Positions 33,785 to 42,195 of a DNA stretch of 64,000 bases are shown piece after piece. The stretch's first letter is position 1; every line of letters starts with the position of its first letter. The position numbers and the translations under genes are program-made. Origin of the DNA: Pseudomonas nitroreducens NBRC 12694 (GTDB lineage: Bacteria; Pseudomonadota; Gammaproteobacteria; Pseudomonadales; Pseudomonadaceae); the NCBI RefSeq assembly GCF_002091755.1, contig NZ_BDAI01000001.1:62001-126000 (forward strand). Direction: 5' to 3'. The notes beneath the pieces were generated by a model. It did not search any database, was not told where the DNA came from, and worked only from the letters and a program-made list of their open reading frames with translations.

Positions 33785-35182
33785 TCAGATGGTGCGCGAG
33801 AAGCGCGCCTGCTGCCCACCGCCCAGGTAGGCATCGAAGGCCATGGCCACGCTGCGCATCATCAGTTGCCCCTGGGGCAGCAGCACCAGCGCATCGTCGT
33901 GCAGTTCGACCAGGCCGTCGCCAACCTGCTCCTGCAACTGCCGCAACGCCCCTTCGAAGTACTCGTCAAAACGAATGCCATGGCTCTCCTCCAGCGGCGC
34001 GTAATCCACCCTGCCGTGGCACATCAGCGCGCTGATCACCTCGCGGCGCAGGCAGTCGTCGTCAGTCAGGCGGTAGCCCTTGTGCACCGGCAGCAGGCCC
34101 TGGTCGAGCCGCGCGTAATACTGCGACAGCTCCTTCACGTTCTGCCCGTAGGTATCGCCGACCTTGCTGATGGACGACACGCCCAGGGCGATGAGGTCAC
34201 AGTCGGCGTGGGTCGAGTAACCCTGGAAGTTGCGCTGCAGGGTGCCGTTGTTGCGTGCGACCGTGAGCTCGTCGTCCGGCAGGGCAAAGTGGTCCATGCC
34301 GATATAGACGTAGCCCGCCTCGGTCAGCCGCTGGATGGTCAGTTCCAGCAACTCCAGCTTGCGCTCGGGTGGCGGCATGTCCTCGCGGCGGATCAGCCGT
34401 TGCGCGCGCACCCGCTCCGGGAGATGGGCATAGCTGTAGGCGGCGATGCGGTCCGGGCGCAGGGCGATGATCTTGCTCAGCGTGGTGTCGAAACTCTCCA
34501 CCGTTTGCAGCGGCAGGCCGTAGATCAGGTCCACCGACACCGACTTGAAACGCGCCTCGCGGGCCGCCTGTACCAGGTCGAAGACCTGCTGCTCGCTCTG
34601 CACGCGGTTGACCGCCTGCTGCACCTGCTCGTCGAAATCCTGCACGCCGAAACTCAGGCGGTTGAAGCCCTGGGCGCGCAGCTCGGCGATGCGTTCGCGG
34701 CTGATGGTGCGCGGGTCGACTTCGATGGAGAACTCGTGGGCATCGCTCTCGTCGAGGTTGAAATGCTCGCGCAGGCTGTCCATTACCTCGCCCAGCTGCT
34801 CGCTGGTCAGGTAGGTCGGCGTACCGCCGCCCAGATGCAGCTGGGTGAGCTTGCGCGACCCGTCGAACAGCGCCGCCTGCAGGGCGATCTCGCGCTTGAG
34901 GTACTCCAGGTACTCCACGGCGCGGTGGGTCTTCTGGGTGATGATCTTGTTGCAGGCGCAGTAGTAGCAGAGGCTCTTGCAGAACGGGATGTGGATGTAC
35001 ACCGAGAGCGGCTTGGCCGCCCCCTCGTTGCCGCGCTGGTTGCTGCGCTGGGCGGCCGCCCGGTAGTCGTCGGCGGCGAAGGCGCCATGGAACTGCGGCG
35101 CGGTGGGATAGGAGGTATAGCGCGGGCCGGGACGGTCGTACTTCTCCACCAGCGCGCGGTTGAAACTCATCGATTCGGGCAT
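33785..35182 (-). CDS. hemN: Oxygen-independent coproporphyrinogen III dehydrogenase
   Basis: 465 aa from the ATG at 35182 with AGGAG upstream; an in-frame ATG at 35170 is an alternative. The radical-SAM cluster is Cys68-x3-Cys72-x2-Cys75 (PFCKSLCYYC), then the SAM site LHLGGGTPTYLT. The C-terminal HemN domain ends near AFDAYLGGGQQARFSRTI. It oxidatively decarboxylates coproporphyrinogen III to protoporphyrinogen IX without oxygen. TTGAT on the minus strand at 35270-35274 could be half of an Anr box, but the other half is poor. Confidence 0.95.
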   Translation of the reverse strand: MPESMSFNRALVEKYDRPGPRYTSYPTAPQFHGAFAADDYRAAAQRSNQRGNEGAAKPLSVYIHIPFCKSLCYYCACNKIITQKTHRAVEYLEYLKREIALQAALFDGSRKLTQLHLGGGTPTYLTSEQLGEVMDSLREHFNLDESDAHEFSIEVDPRTISRERIAELRAQGFNRLSFGVQDFDEQVQQAVNRVQSEQQVFDLVQAAREARFKSVSVDLIYGLPLQTVESFDTTLSKIIALRPDRIAAYSYAHLPERVRAQRLIRREDMPPPERKLELLELTIQRLTEAGYVYIGMDHFALPDDELTVARNNGTLQRNFQGYSTHADCDLIALGVSSISKVGDTYGQNVKELSQYYARLDQGLLPVHKGYRLTDDDCLRREVISALMCHGRVDYAPLEESHGIRFDEYFEGALRQLQEQVGDGLVELHDDALVLLPQGQLMMRSVAMAFDAYLGGGQQARFSRTI

Positions 35183-35337
35183 GACACGGGCTCCTGAGGC
35201 GCTGGCAGTCTGACGCTGCGAGTCGCGCGGCAACCTTACACCTGCCCGCGGGAGCGCTCCCTGCGCAGGATCAAGACTTCCATCCAGTCAGGCATATCGC
35301 AGCAATCTCACGCCAGTATCCGACCGCTGGCGCAGAA

Positions 35338-35601
35338 TCAGGAGCCGTCGCGGCGGATGGTCGAGAGGAAACTCGTGGGAATCGACATCAGCAGGATGTA
35401 GGCCGACACCACCAGCATCAACCCGCCACTGCCCAGCAGCAGGTAGCGGCGCTCCTTCACCACCGTCATGTCCAGCCCGCCGGAGAAGAGGATCCATCCC
35501 AGCCCCGCCAGGGCCACGGTGAACAGGATCGCAATCAGGTAGCTGGCGGCGACGATCAGGAACCAGAGCGGACTCCAGCGCCGGCGTGTCGGCTTTTCCA
35601 T
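35338..35601 (-). CDS. Small two-helix membrane protein (87 aa)
   Basis: 87 aa from the ATG at 35601. Two hydrophobic segments are visible (LWFLIVAASYLIAILFTVALAG and a second over YLLLGSGGLMLVVSAYILLM), with a basic N-terminus (MEKPTRRRW) that puts it inside. It lies between hemN and a divergent diguanylate cyclase gene. No family is recognised. The longer in-frame reading upstream has no ribosome-binding site and lacks coding character. Confidence 0.7.
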   Translation of the reverse strand: MEKPTRRRWSPLWFLIVAASYLIAILFTVALAGLGWILFSGGLDMTVVKERRYLLLGSGGLMLVVSAYILLMSIPTSFLSTIRRDGS

Positions 35602-35817
35602 GGTTTCGGGCCTCCAGCCCCACAGCGAATACTCACGAATCCGCACAGTCTGATGGCCAGTGGCCGCTTCGGCAATCCGACAAAAGCGGAAGAAGCGCTT
35701 TCCAGACGCGACAGAACGGTTGCAAACCCGACCGGAAGCACCCGGCCGACGTACCGGAGAACCAGCAAGGGCGCTTACAATCATGTTTTTTACCGCAAGT
35801 GCAGTACGGTTCAGGAA

Positions 35818-36998
35818 ATGGCGCTCGATCCACCCACCATGTTGACTATTTCGGTCGCCCTAGCGGCGGCCGCAGCGCTGTATCTGGCCATCGAATGGCG
35901 CAGCGTGCGCGAACGCTCGCTGCTCTACTGGAGCGCAGGTTTCGCCACCATCACCCTCGGTTCCACCCTCGCGCTGCTGCGCATGAGTGGCTATCTGCTG
36001 GTCGGCATCTGGTTCGCCAACGGTCTGCTGGTGCTGGCGCACTGGTTCTTCCTCAGCGGGGTGGCGAAGTTCACCGAGGCACGGCTGTCACGGGGCTGGC
36101 TGCTTGTCCCACTGACCTGGATAGCGCTGCTGGCGCTGCCCGATGGCGGCCCGCTGTGGTCCAAGCTCATGCTGCTGGCCAACTCCTGGCTGGTCGCCCT
36201 GCTCTCCCTGCGCGCCAGCTACCTGTTGCGGCCCCACGGCAAGTCCCTGAGCGTGGGCGCGGTGCAGCTGCGCTACGTGATGCTGGTGCATGGCGCCTTC
36301 TACCTGGCCAAGGGCGCGACCGTGATCATCCCCGGCACGCTGATCGACCTCGCCGCCTTCCGTGGCGAGATCATCCAGATCTCCCTGGTCGAGGGCGCCA
36401 TGGCGATCATGCTGATTGCCCTGTCGATGACCGGCACCGAACGCTACCGCCGCGAAAAGCGCATCGCCCGCCTCGCCGCGCGTGACCCGCTGACCGCCCT
36501 GTACAACCGCCGTGCCCTGGAAATGCGCGCGCCCCGCGTGTTCGAGGAGATCTCCCCCGAAGCCCCGGCGCGCTGCTGCTGATCGACATCGACAACTTCA
36601 AGCAGGTCAACGACCTGCACGGGCACACCGCCGGCGATCGCCTGCTGGTGGCGCTCAGCGAGATGATCCGCGCGGCACTGCCCGAGCGGGCCGTGGCGGC
36701 GCGCCTGGGTGGCGACGAGTTCGTCATTCTGCTGAGCAATGTCGGCGGCGAGCAGGTGATGGCGCTGGCCAACAAGTTGCGCGAGCAGTTCCAGGCCACT
36801 GCCACGCAGAATTTTGCCACGCCCCAGGCGGTCACCCTGAGCATCGGCGCCAACCTGTTCGACCAGCCGCCGGCCAGCCTCGCCGCGCTGATCGAGCAAG
36901 GCGACGCCGCGCTCTATGAATCCAAGCGCGGCGGCCGCGACAGCATCCGCCTGATGGACCGCACCCTGGCTGGCGGCGATCCGCTGCGGCTGGGCTGA
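35818..36998 (+). pseudogene. Diguanylate cyclase (GGDEF) gene broken by a one-base frameshift
   Basis: The first part (from 35818, or 35839) encodes about seven membrane helices and the opening of a GGDEF domain (RDPLTALYNRRALEMR), then stops at about 36582. The next frame takes up exactly where it left off: LLLIDIDNFKQVNDLHGHTAGDRLL, GGDEF in RLGGDEFVILL, and ends at 36998. Reading GCC-CCG-GCG as GCC-CCC-GGC-GCG restores a continuous protein, so one C is missing from a short C run near 36566. It may be a true mutation or a sequencing error. If repaired, the product is about 394 aa. Confidence 0.85.
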
Positions 36999-37023
36999 TG
37001 TTCGGAGCAGGATGAGCCCCTAG

Positions 37024-37050
37024 CGCCACAGCTGCGCAAGCACTGTGGCG
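37024..37050. terminator. Possible weak terminator between convergent genes
   Basis: CGCCACAG (37024-37031) and CTGTGGCG (37043-37050) form an 8-bp stem. T runs are poor, so factor-independent termination is uncertain. Confidence 0.4.
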
Positions 37051-37065
37051 TTCCCCTGAAACGAC

Positions 37066-38181
37066 TCAGCTGCGACGCGCCGGCGCCGCGTACTGGGGCA
37101 TAGTGATGCAGCCGATGTTGCCGCCGCCCAGGAGGATTTCCCGCGAGTTGTCGATGCCGATCACACGCTTCTCCGGGAACAGCTCGGCCAGCACGCCCTG
37201 GGCAATGCGGTCGTTGGGGTCATTGAAGAACGGCATGACGATGGCGGAATTGCCGGTATAGAAGTTGATGTAGGAGGCGCAGATCTTCGTGCCTTCCTGG
37301 CGATCAAAACTGCCATCGACCTGGTCCAGCCCCTCGGCTTCGGCAGCGGTCCACTCCAGCACCCGCGGCTGCGGCAGCTTGTGCACCTCCAGCGCATTGC
37401 CGCGGGCATCGCGCGCACTGCGCAGCACGTCGTAGGCCTCCTGATAAATCTCCCATTGCGGGTCGTCGCGGTCGTCGGTCCACTGCATCACCACCACGCC
37501 GGGCCGCACGAAGCAGGCAAGATCGTCGACGTGGCCGTCGGTTTCGTCGAACTTGCAGCCACGGGGCAGCCAGATCACCTGCTCGGCGCCCAGGTAGTCG
37601 CAGAGACGGCGGGTGACTTCCTCCTTGCCCAGGTGGGCATTGCGGTTGCGGTTGAGCAAGCACTGCTCGGTGGTCAGCAGGGTGCCCTGACCGTCACTGC
37701 GGATGCTGCCCATCTCGGCGATGATCGACGCGCGATAACGGTCGAAGCCTTCGATCTCGAGGATCTTCTGCGCGATCTGGTCGTCCTTGTCCCAGGGGTA
37801 GTAGAGGCCGCCGTCGAGACCACCGTAGGCGTTGAACTGGAAGTCCACGCCACGCATCTCGCCGGTTTCGTCATTCACCAGGAAGGCCGGACCGCTGTCG
37901 CGGAACCAGGTGTCGTTGCAGGTCATTTCCACCACCCGCACCTGCTCGGGCAGCATGCGCCGGGCGTTGGCGTATTGCGCGGCGGAAGCGCAGACGGTGA
38001 CCGGCTCGCTGCTGGCGATGGCCGTCACCACCTCGACCCAGATCTTCTGCGCCGGCTTGCCGCCGTTGCGCCAGACGTCCGGCCGCTCCGGCCAGCCCAG
38101 CCAGCAGCGGGCCTTGGGTTCGAATTCACCGGGCAGGCGGAAGCCGTCTGCCTTGGGCATTGTCGAGTGGGTACGGGACAT
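37066..38181 (-). CDS. aguA: Agmatine deiminase
   Basis: 371 aa, near the usual length. The active-site Cys is 358 in GGGNIGCITMPQ, and substrate-binding parts include NDTWFRDSGPAF, KFDETDGHVDDLACF and the DNSREILLGGG end. It converts agmatine to N-carbamoylputrescine and ammonia, the step before putrescine in the Pseudomonas arginine-decarboxylase route. The usual partner aguB is not adjacent. A LysR gene lies upstream on the same strand, with a cluster of GATGAAT sites between. Confidence 0.96.
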   Translation of the reverse strand: MSRTHSTMPKADGFRLPGEFEPKARCWLGWPERPDVWRNGGKPAQKIWVEVVTAIASSEPVTVCASAAQYANARRMLPEQVRVVEMTCNDTWFRDSGPAFLVNDETGEMRGVDFQFNAYGGLDGGLYYPWDKDDQIAQKILEIEGFDRYRASIIAEMGSIRSDGQGTLLTTEQCLLNRNRNAHLGKEEVTRRLCDYLGAEQVIWLPRGCKFDETDGHVDDLACFVRPGVVVMQWTDDRDDPQWEIYQEAYDVLRSARDARGNALEVHKLPQPRVLEWTAAEAEGLDQVDGSFDRQEGTKICASYINFYTGNSAIVMPFFNDPNDRIAQGVLAELFPEKRVIGIDNSREILLGGGNIGCITMPQYAAPARRS

Positions 38182-38247
38182 CGTGACGCTCCGGAGTCAG
38201 GGAGGGGAATGGCCCAAGGTTGCCGGCCCGGAACGGCGGACACCATT

Positions 38248-38305
38248 GATGAATTTCGCGGAATACCTGAACTGGATTCATCATTCATCTCCACAAACGA
38301 TGAAT
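38248..38305. promoter_or_regulatory. Four GATGAAT sites upstream of aguA
   Basis: GATGAAT occurs at 38248-38254 and 38299-38305, and its complement ATTCATC at 38276-38282 and 38283-38289. The two outer and two inner copies face each other, so the array is symmetric across 58 bp. It ends about 67 bp before the aguA start (38181), a good place for an operator. The bound protein is unknown. Confidence 0.55.
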
Positions 38306-38399
38306 TTCCATGCGACGTGGGAGTGGACTTCGTCCGCGACCGGCCACGCTTCACGCCGAATCGCAGACAGCGTCCGCCCCTACGCGATCCCCACCCGCA

Positions 38400-39287
38400 T
38401 CAGCTATCAACCAGTTGATCGGTAAACCACTCGATGAAGTCCGCCACCGCCGGCTTTTCCAGACGCAAACGCTCGCAGACCAGGGCGTACTGCCCCAGGG
38501 AGGTGATCTGCGCGGCGAAGGGCCGGACCAGCCGGCCGCTGGCCAGGTCCTCGGCGCTGGTGAGGTTGTCGCCGATGGCCACGCCCTGCCCGCGCACCGC
38601 CGCCTCCATGGTCAGCCCGGCGTGGCCGAGGTAGACGTGCCGGCTGGGGCGGATGTCGCTGGCATGGGTGGTCAGCCAGGCAGTCCAGGATTTGCCGTCC
38701 TGGTCGTCGTGCAGCAGGCAATGCCGCGCCAGGTCACGCGGATGCTTGAGCGGCGACTGGTTGAACAGGCTGGGGCTGCACACCGGGAAGAACTGCAGGG
38801 TAGGCAACGGCCGCACGAAATAGCTGCTCGCGTCTGCCGGGCCGGTACCGTAGGTGATCGCCAGGTCGATCTCCGCGGCTGGCCCCGCTGCCTCCAGCGG
38901 CTGTTCGTGCAGGTGCAGGACGATCTCCGGGTAGCGTTCGGCGAAATCCGCCAGCCTGCCCACCAGCCACTTCTGCGCCAGCTCGACCGTCACCGCCACA
39001 TGCAGCTGGGCCTGGGACCCGGGATCGCGCAGCTCATCGCACGCCGTGCCGATCAGCTCGAAGGCCTGTTGCAGGCTGTGCAGCAGGCGTCGCGCCTGGG
39101 GAGTGGGCTGCACCTGGCGACCCTGGCGCTCGAACAGCGTCGCCCCCAGCTGCTCTTCCAGCTGGCGAATCTGGTGGCTGACCGCACTGTCGGTGACGCA
39201 CAGCTCGGCGGCGGCGCGGCCGAAGTGAGCGTGGCGGGCAGCGGACTCAAAGGTACGCAGGGCGGTAAGCGAAGGCAGGCGGCGCAT
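38400..39287 (-). CDS. LysR-family regulator, GcvA-like
   Basis: 295 aa. MRRLPSLTALRTFESAARHAHFGRAAAELCVTDSAVSHQIRQLE matches the GcvA-like subgroup, and VCSPSLFNQSPLKHPRDLARH and GQGVAIGDNLTSAEDLASG the effector domain. It lies upstream of aguA on the same strand and diverges, across 699 bp, from the alkylsulfatase gene. Alkylsulfatase SdsA1 of P. aeruginosa has a LysR-type regulator as neighbour, so either gene could be the target. Confidence 0.9.
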   Translation of the reverse strand: MRRLPSLTALRTFESAARHAHFGRAAAELCVTDSAVSHQIRQLEEQLGATLFERQGRQVQPTPQARRLLHSLQQAFELIGTACDELRDPGSQAQLHVAVTVELAQKWLVGRLADFAERYPEIVLHLHEQPLEAAGPAAEIDLAITYGTGPADASSYFVRPLPTLQFFPVCSPSLFNQSPLKHPRDLARHCLLHDDQDGKSWTAWLTTHASDIRPSRHVYLGHAGLTMEAAVRGQGVAIGDNLTSAEDLASGRLVRPFAAQITSLGQYALVCERLRLEKPAVADFIEWFTDQLVDS

Positions 39288-39986
39288 GGGCGGAGCATCT
39301 TTTCGAAAAGGCGGCCGGCATGCTGACCGACACGCCGGGCCAGATGCAAGGCAGATCCTGCCGACACCTCGCGAAACGCCACCCGCGGCGGGAGTGATTC
39401 AATTCATGACGGCCGCCACTCCGCGAAAGCTCACTGCATTCCGCGAAACGTCGTCAACGCCGCGACCGCAGCCCGTTGCAACATGCAGATTGGATACGCT
39501 TCGTGCCCGCTGTTGTGTCGTGCAGGGCACATTGATCGCGTCTCGCAGCAAAAACCCGGTTGCATATCCCGTATCGCTATCTAGGCTCATCTGCACGCAC
39601 GGATCCTGCCCGGAACTAGGCCCAGCTCTCTCCAGGCCGGATTCGCAACGAATGCCATTCAACTGCCCGCAGGCGGTGAATGCCCGTCAGGGACCGGCAG
39701 GGGATGCTCGATGACAGCATGCGTACCAGGCGCAAAGAGGATCGACCGCGCCAGTATTGCGACATCACTTTGTATCCTATTTCCGGCACGGTCGCCGCGA
39801 CCGGCATCTGGATGGACCAGGCCAGGCGTGAAGGCGCGTGCCTTGCCAACGCCCCGGCATGCTGATGAGCGACCTGGCCCCCCTATGCAGCGCACATGAG
39901 GCCCCGAAACCCGATGCAGTGAACACCCAAAACTCGCTGGCAGTTACCTCGAAGGGTACAGCGCATCAAGCAAGAAGGAGCTTGAA
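39288..39986 (+). other. 699-bp intergenic region upstream of alkylsulfatase gene
   Basis: Several short ORFs occur here (for example at 39680-39865 and 39399-39662 on the other strand), but none has a ribosome-binding site, domain or coding-like composition. The region is less GC-rich than its surroundings and must carry the promoters of the LysR and alkylsulfatase genes. The final 20 bp include the alkylsulfatase ribosome-binding site AGAAGGAG. It might also be decayed sequence. Confidence 0.5.
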
Positions 39987-42008
39987 ATGAAACTGATCGC
40001 GCAATCTTCGAATGCAATGGATGGCCAGGGAGCTGCCAGGCTGTGGAAATTCAGCTCATCGTTCTTGTTGGCGGCGGCCATTTCCATGACCACCCAGGCC
40101 TGGGCCGCCGAACAGCCGAAACCGGCTACCGATGCCACCAAAGCCGCCAATGACGCGTTGCTCCAGGAGCTGCCGTTCAACGACAAGACCTCGTTCGAAC
40201 TGGCTCACAAGGGATTCATCGCGCCCCTGCCCACCGAGCCGATCAAAGGCGAAAAGGGCAACATGATCTGGGACCCGGCCAAGTACAACTTCATCAAGGA
40301 AGGCGAAGCCGCGCCGGCCACCACCAACCCCAGCCTGTGGCGGCAATCGCAGCTGATCAACATCTCCGGCCTGTTCGAAGTCACCGACGGCATCTACCAG
40401 GTGCGCAACTACGACCTGTCGAACATGACCATCGTCGAAGGCAAGAGCGGCATCACCATCTTCGACCCGCTGATCTCCAGCGAGACCGCCAAGGCAGCGC
40501 TCGACCTCTACTACGCGCACCGGCCGAAAAAACCAGTGGTCGCGGTGATCTACACCCACAGCCACGTCGACCACTACGGCGGCGTGCGCGGCGTGGTCGA
40601 CGAGAAGGATGTGAAGGCCGGCAAGGTGAAGATCTACGCGCCGCTGGGCTTCCTCGAACACGCCGTGGCGGAGAACGTCATGGCCGGCACCGCGATGAGC
40701 CGCCGCGCCAGCTACATGTACGGCAACCTGCTGCCGCCCAGCGAAACCGGCCAGCTCGGCGCCGGCCTGGGCACCACCACCTCGGCCGGCACCGTGACCC
40801 TGATCCCGCCGACCGACATCATCTCCAAGACCGGCGAGAAGCGCGTCATCGACGGCCTCACCTACGAGTTCCTCTACGCGCCGGGCAGCGAGGCGCCGGC
40901 CGAGATGATGTACTACATCAAGGAGAAGAAGGCCCTCAACACCGCCGAGGACTCCACCCACACCCTGCACAACACCTACTCACTGCGCGGCGCGAAGATC
41001 CGTGAGCCGCTGCCCTGGTCGAAGTACCTCAACGAGGCACTGAAGATGTGGGGCGACGACGTCCAGGTGATGTACGCCATGCACCACTGGCCGATCTGGG
41101 GCAACAAGGAAGTGCGCGACCAGCTTTCCTCGCAGCGCGACATGTACCGCTACATCAACGACGAGACCCTGCGCCTGGCCAACAAGGGCCTGACCATGAC
41201 CGAGATCGCCGAGCAGGTGAAACTGCCCAAGGGCATCGCCGATCGCTTCTCCAACCGCGGCTACTACGGCTCGCTGAACCACAACGTCAAGGCCACCTAC
41301 GTGCTCTACCTGGGCTGGTTCATCGGCAACCCCGCCACCCTTTGGGAACTGCCGCCCGAAGAGGAAGCCAAGCGCTACGTCGACATGATGGGCGGCGCCG
41401 ACGCCGTGCTGAAGAAGGCCAAGGAGTACTACGACAAGGGTGACTTCCGCTGGGTGGCCGAGGTGGTCAACCACGTGGTCTTCGCCGACCCGAACAACCA
41501 GGCGGCGAAGAACCTGCAGGCCGATGCACTGGAACAGCTCGGCTACCAGGCCGAGAGCGGCCCATGGCGCAACTTCTACCTGACCGGCGCGCAGGAGTTG
41601 CGCAACGGCGTACAGAAGCTGCCGACCCCGGACACCGCCAGCCCCGATACCGTCAAGGCGATGGACCTGGACCTGTTCTTCGACTACCTGGCCATGCGCC
41701 TGAAGGGGCCTGAAGTCGCGGACAAGCACATCACCCTCAACTTCGACTTCACCGACCTGAAGCAGAAGTACATCCTGGAAATGGTCAACGGCGTGCTCAA
41801 TCACACCGAAGGCGCGCAGGCGAAAGATGCCGACGCCACCATCACCCTGACCCGCGACACCTTGAACAAGCTGATGCTCAAGCAGACCACGCTGAAGGAC
41901 GCGGAAGGCTCGGGCGAGCTCAAGGTGCAGGGCGACCAGGGCAAGCTGGACGAGCTGATGGGCTACATGGACAGCTTCGACTTCTGGTTCAACATCGTCA
42001 CGCCGTGA
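39987..42008 (+). CDS. SdsA-type alkylsulfatase (metallo-beta-lactamase fold)
   Basis: 673 aa with a strong AGAAGGAG site. A signal-peptide-like segment (FLLAAAISMTTQAWAAEQ) is at residues 30-47, so it is probably exported. The zinc motif is THSHVDHYGG (His191, His193, Asp195, His196). Further features are an alkyl-sulfatase dimerisation region around residues 370-530 and an SCP2-like C-terminal domain (ITLNFDFTDLKQKYILEMVNGVLNH). It hydrolyses alkyl sulfates such as SDS to alcohol and sulfate. A terminator follows. Confidence 0.92.
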   Translation: MKLIAQSSNAMDGQGAARLWKFSSSFLLAAAISMTTQAWAAEQPKPATDATKAANDALLQELPFNDKTSFELAHKGFIAPLPTEPIKGEKGNMIWDPAKYNFIKEGEAAPATTNPSLWRQSQLINISGLFEVTDGIYQVRNYDLSNMTIVEGKSGITIFDPLISSETAKAALDLYYAHRPKKPVVAVIYTHSHVDHYGGVRGVVDEKDVKAGKVKIYAPLGFLEHAVAENVMAGTAMSRRASYMYGNLLPPSETGQLGAGLGTTTSAGTVTLIPPTDIISKTGEKRVIDGLTYEFLYAPGSEAPAEMMYYIKEKKALNTAEDSTHTLHNTYSLRGAKIREPLPWSKYLNEALKMWGDDVQVMYAMHHWPIWGNKEVRDQLSSQRDMYRYINDETLRLANKGLTMTEIAEQVKLPKGIADRFSNRGYYGSLNHNVKATYVLYLGWFIGNPATLWELPPEEEAKRYVDMMGGADAVLKKAKEYYDKGDFRWVAEVVNHVVFADPNNQAAKNLQADALEQLGYQAESGPWRNFYLTGAQELRNGVQKLPTPDTASPDTVKAMDLDLFFDYLAMRLKGPEVADKHITLNFDFTDLKQKYILEMVNGVLNHTEGAQAKDADATITLTRDTLNKLMLKQTTLKDAEGSGELKVQGDQGKLDELMGYMDSFDFWFNIVTP

Positions 42009-42024
42009 CCTGGCGGTAACCCAC

Positions 42025-42050
42025 AGGCCAGCGGCAACCCCGCTGGCCTT
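42025..42050 (+). terminator. Rho-independent terminator after alkylsulfatase gene
   Basis: AGGCCAGCGG-CAACC-CCGCTGGCCTT followed by TCTT forms a 10-bp stem 17 bp after the stop. Confidence 0.85.
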
Positions 42051-42195
42051 TCTTCCATGGCCAAACCTGCAGGACTGGGCCATCGCGCTGATCCGGCGAC
42101 ACAAACCGATCCGCTACCGCCGGACAATCCGCCCGTTAGCTGCTATATGCCTTGAGGCACGCGCTGCGGCGCGGCCACTCTTCTTGCGCCTTCGT

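Noticed and set aside
40980..42104. Minus-strand ORF of 374 codons
   Set aside because: Antisense to the SdsA-type gene.
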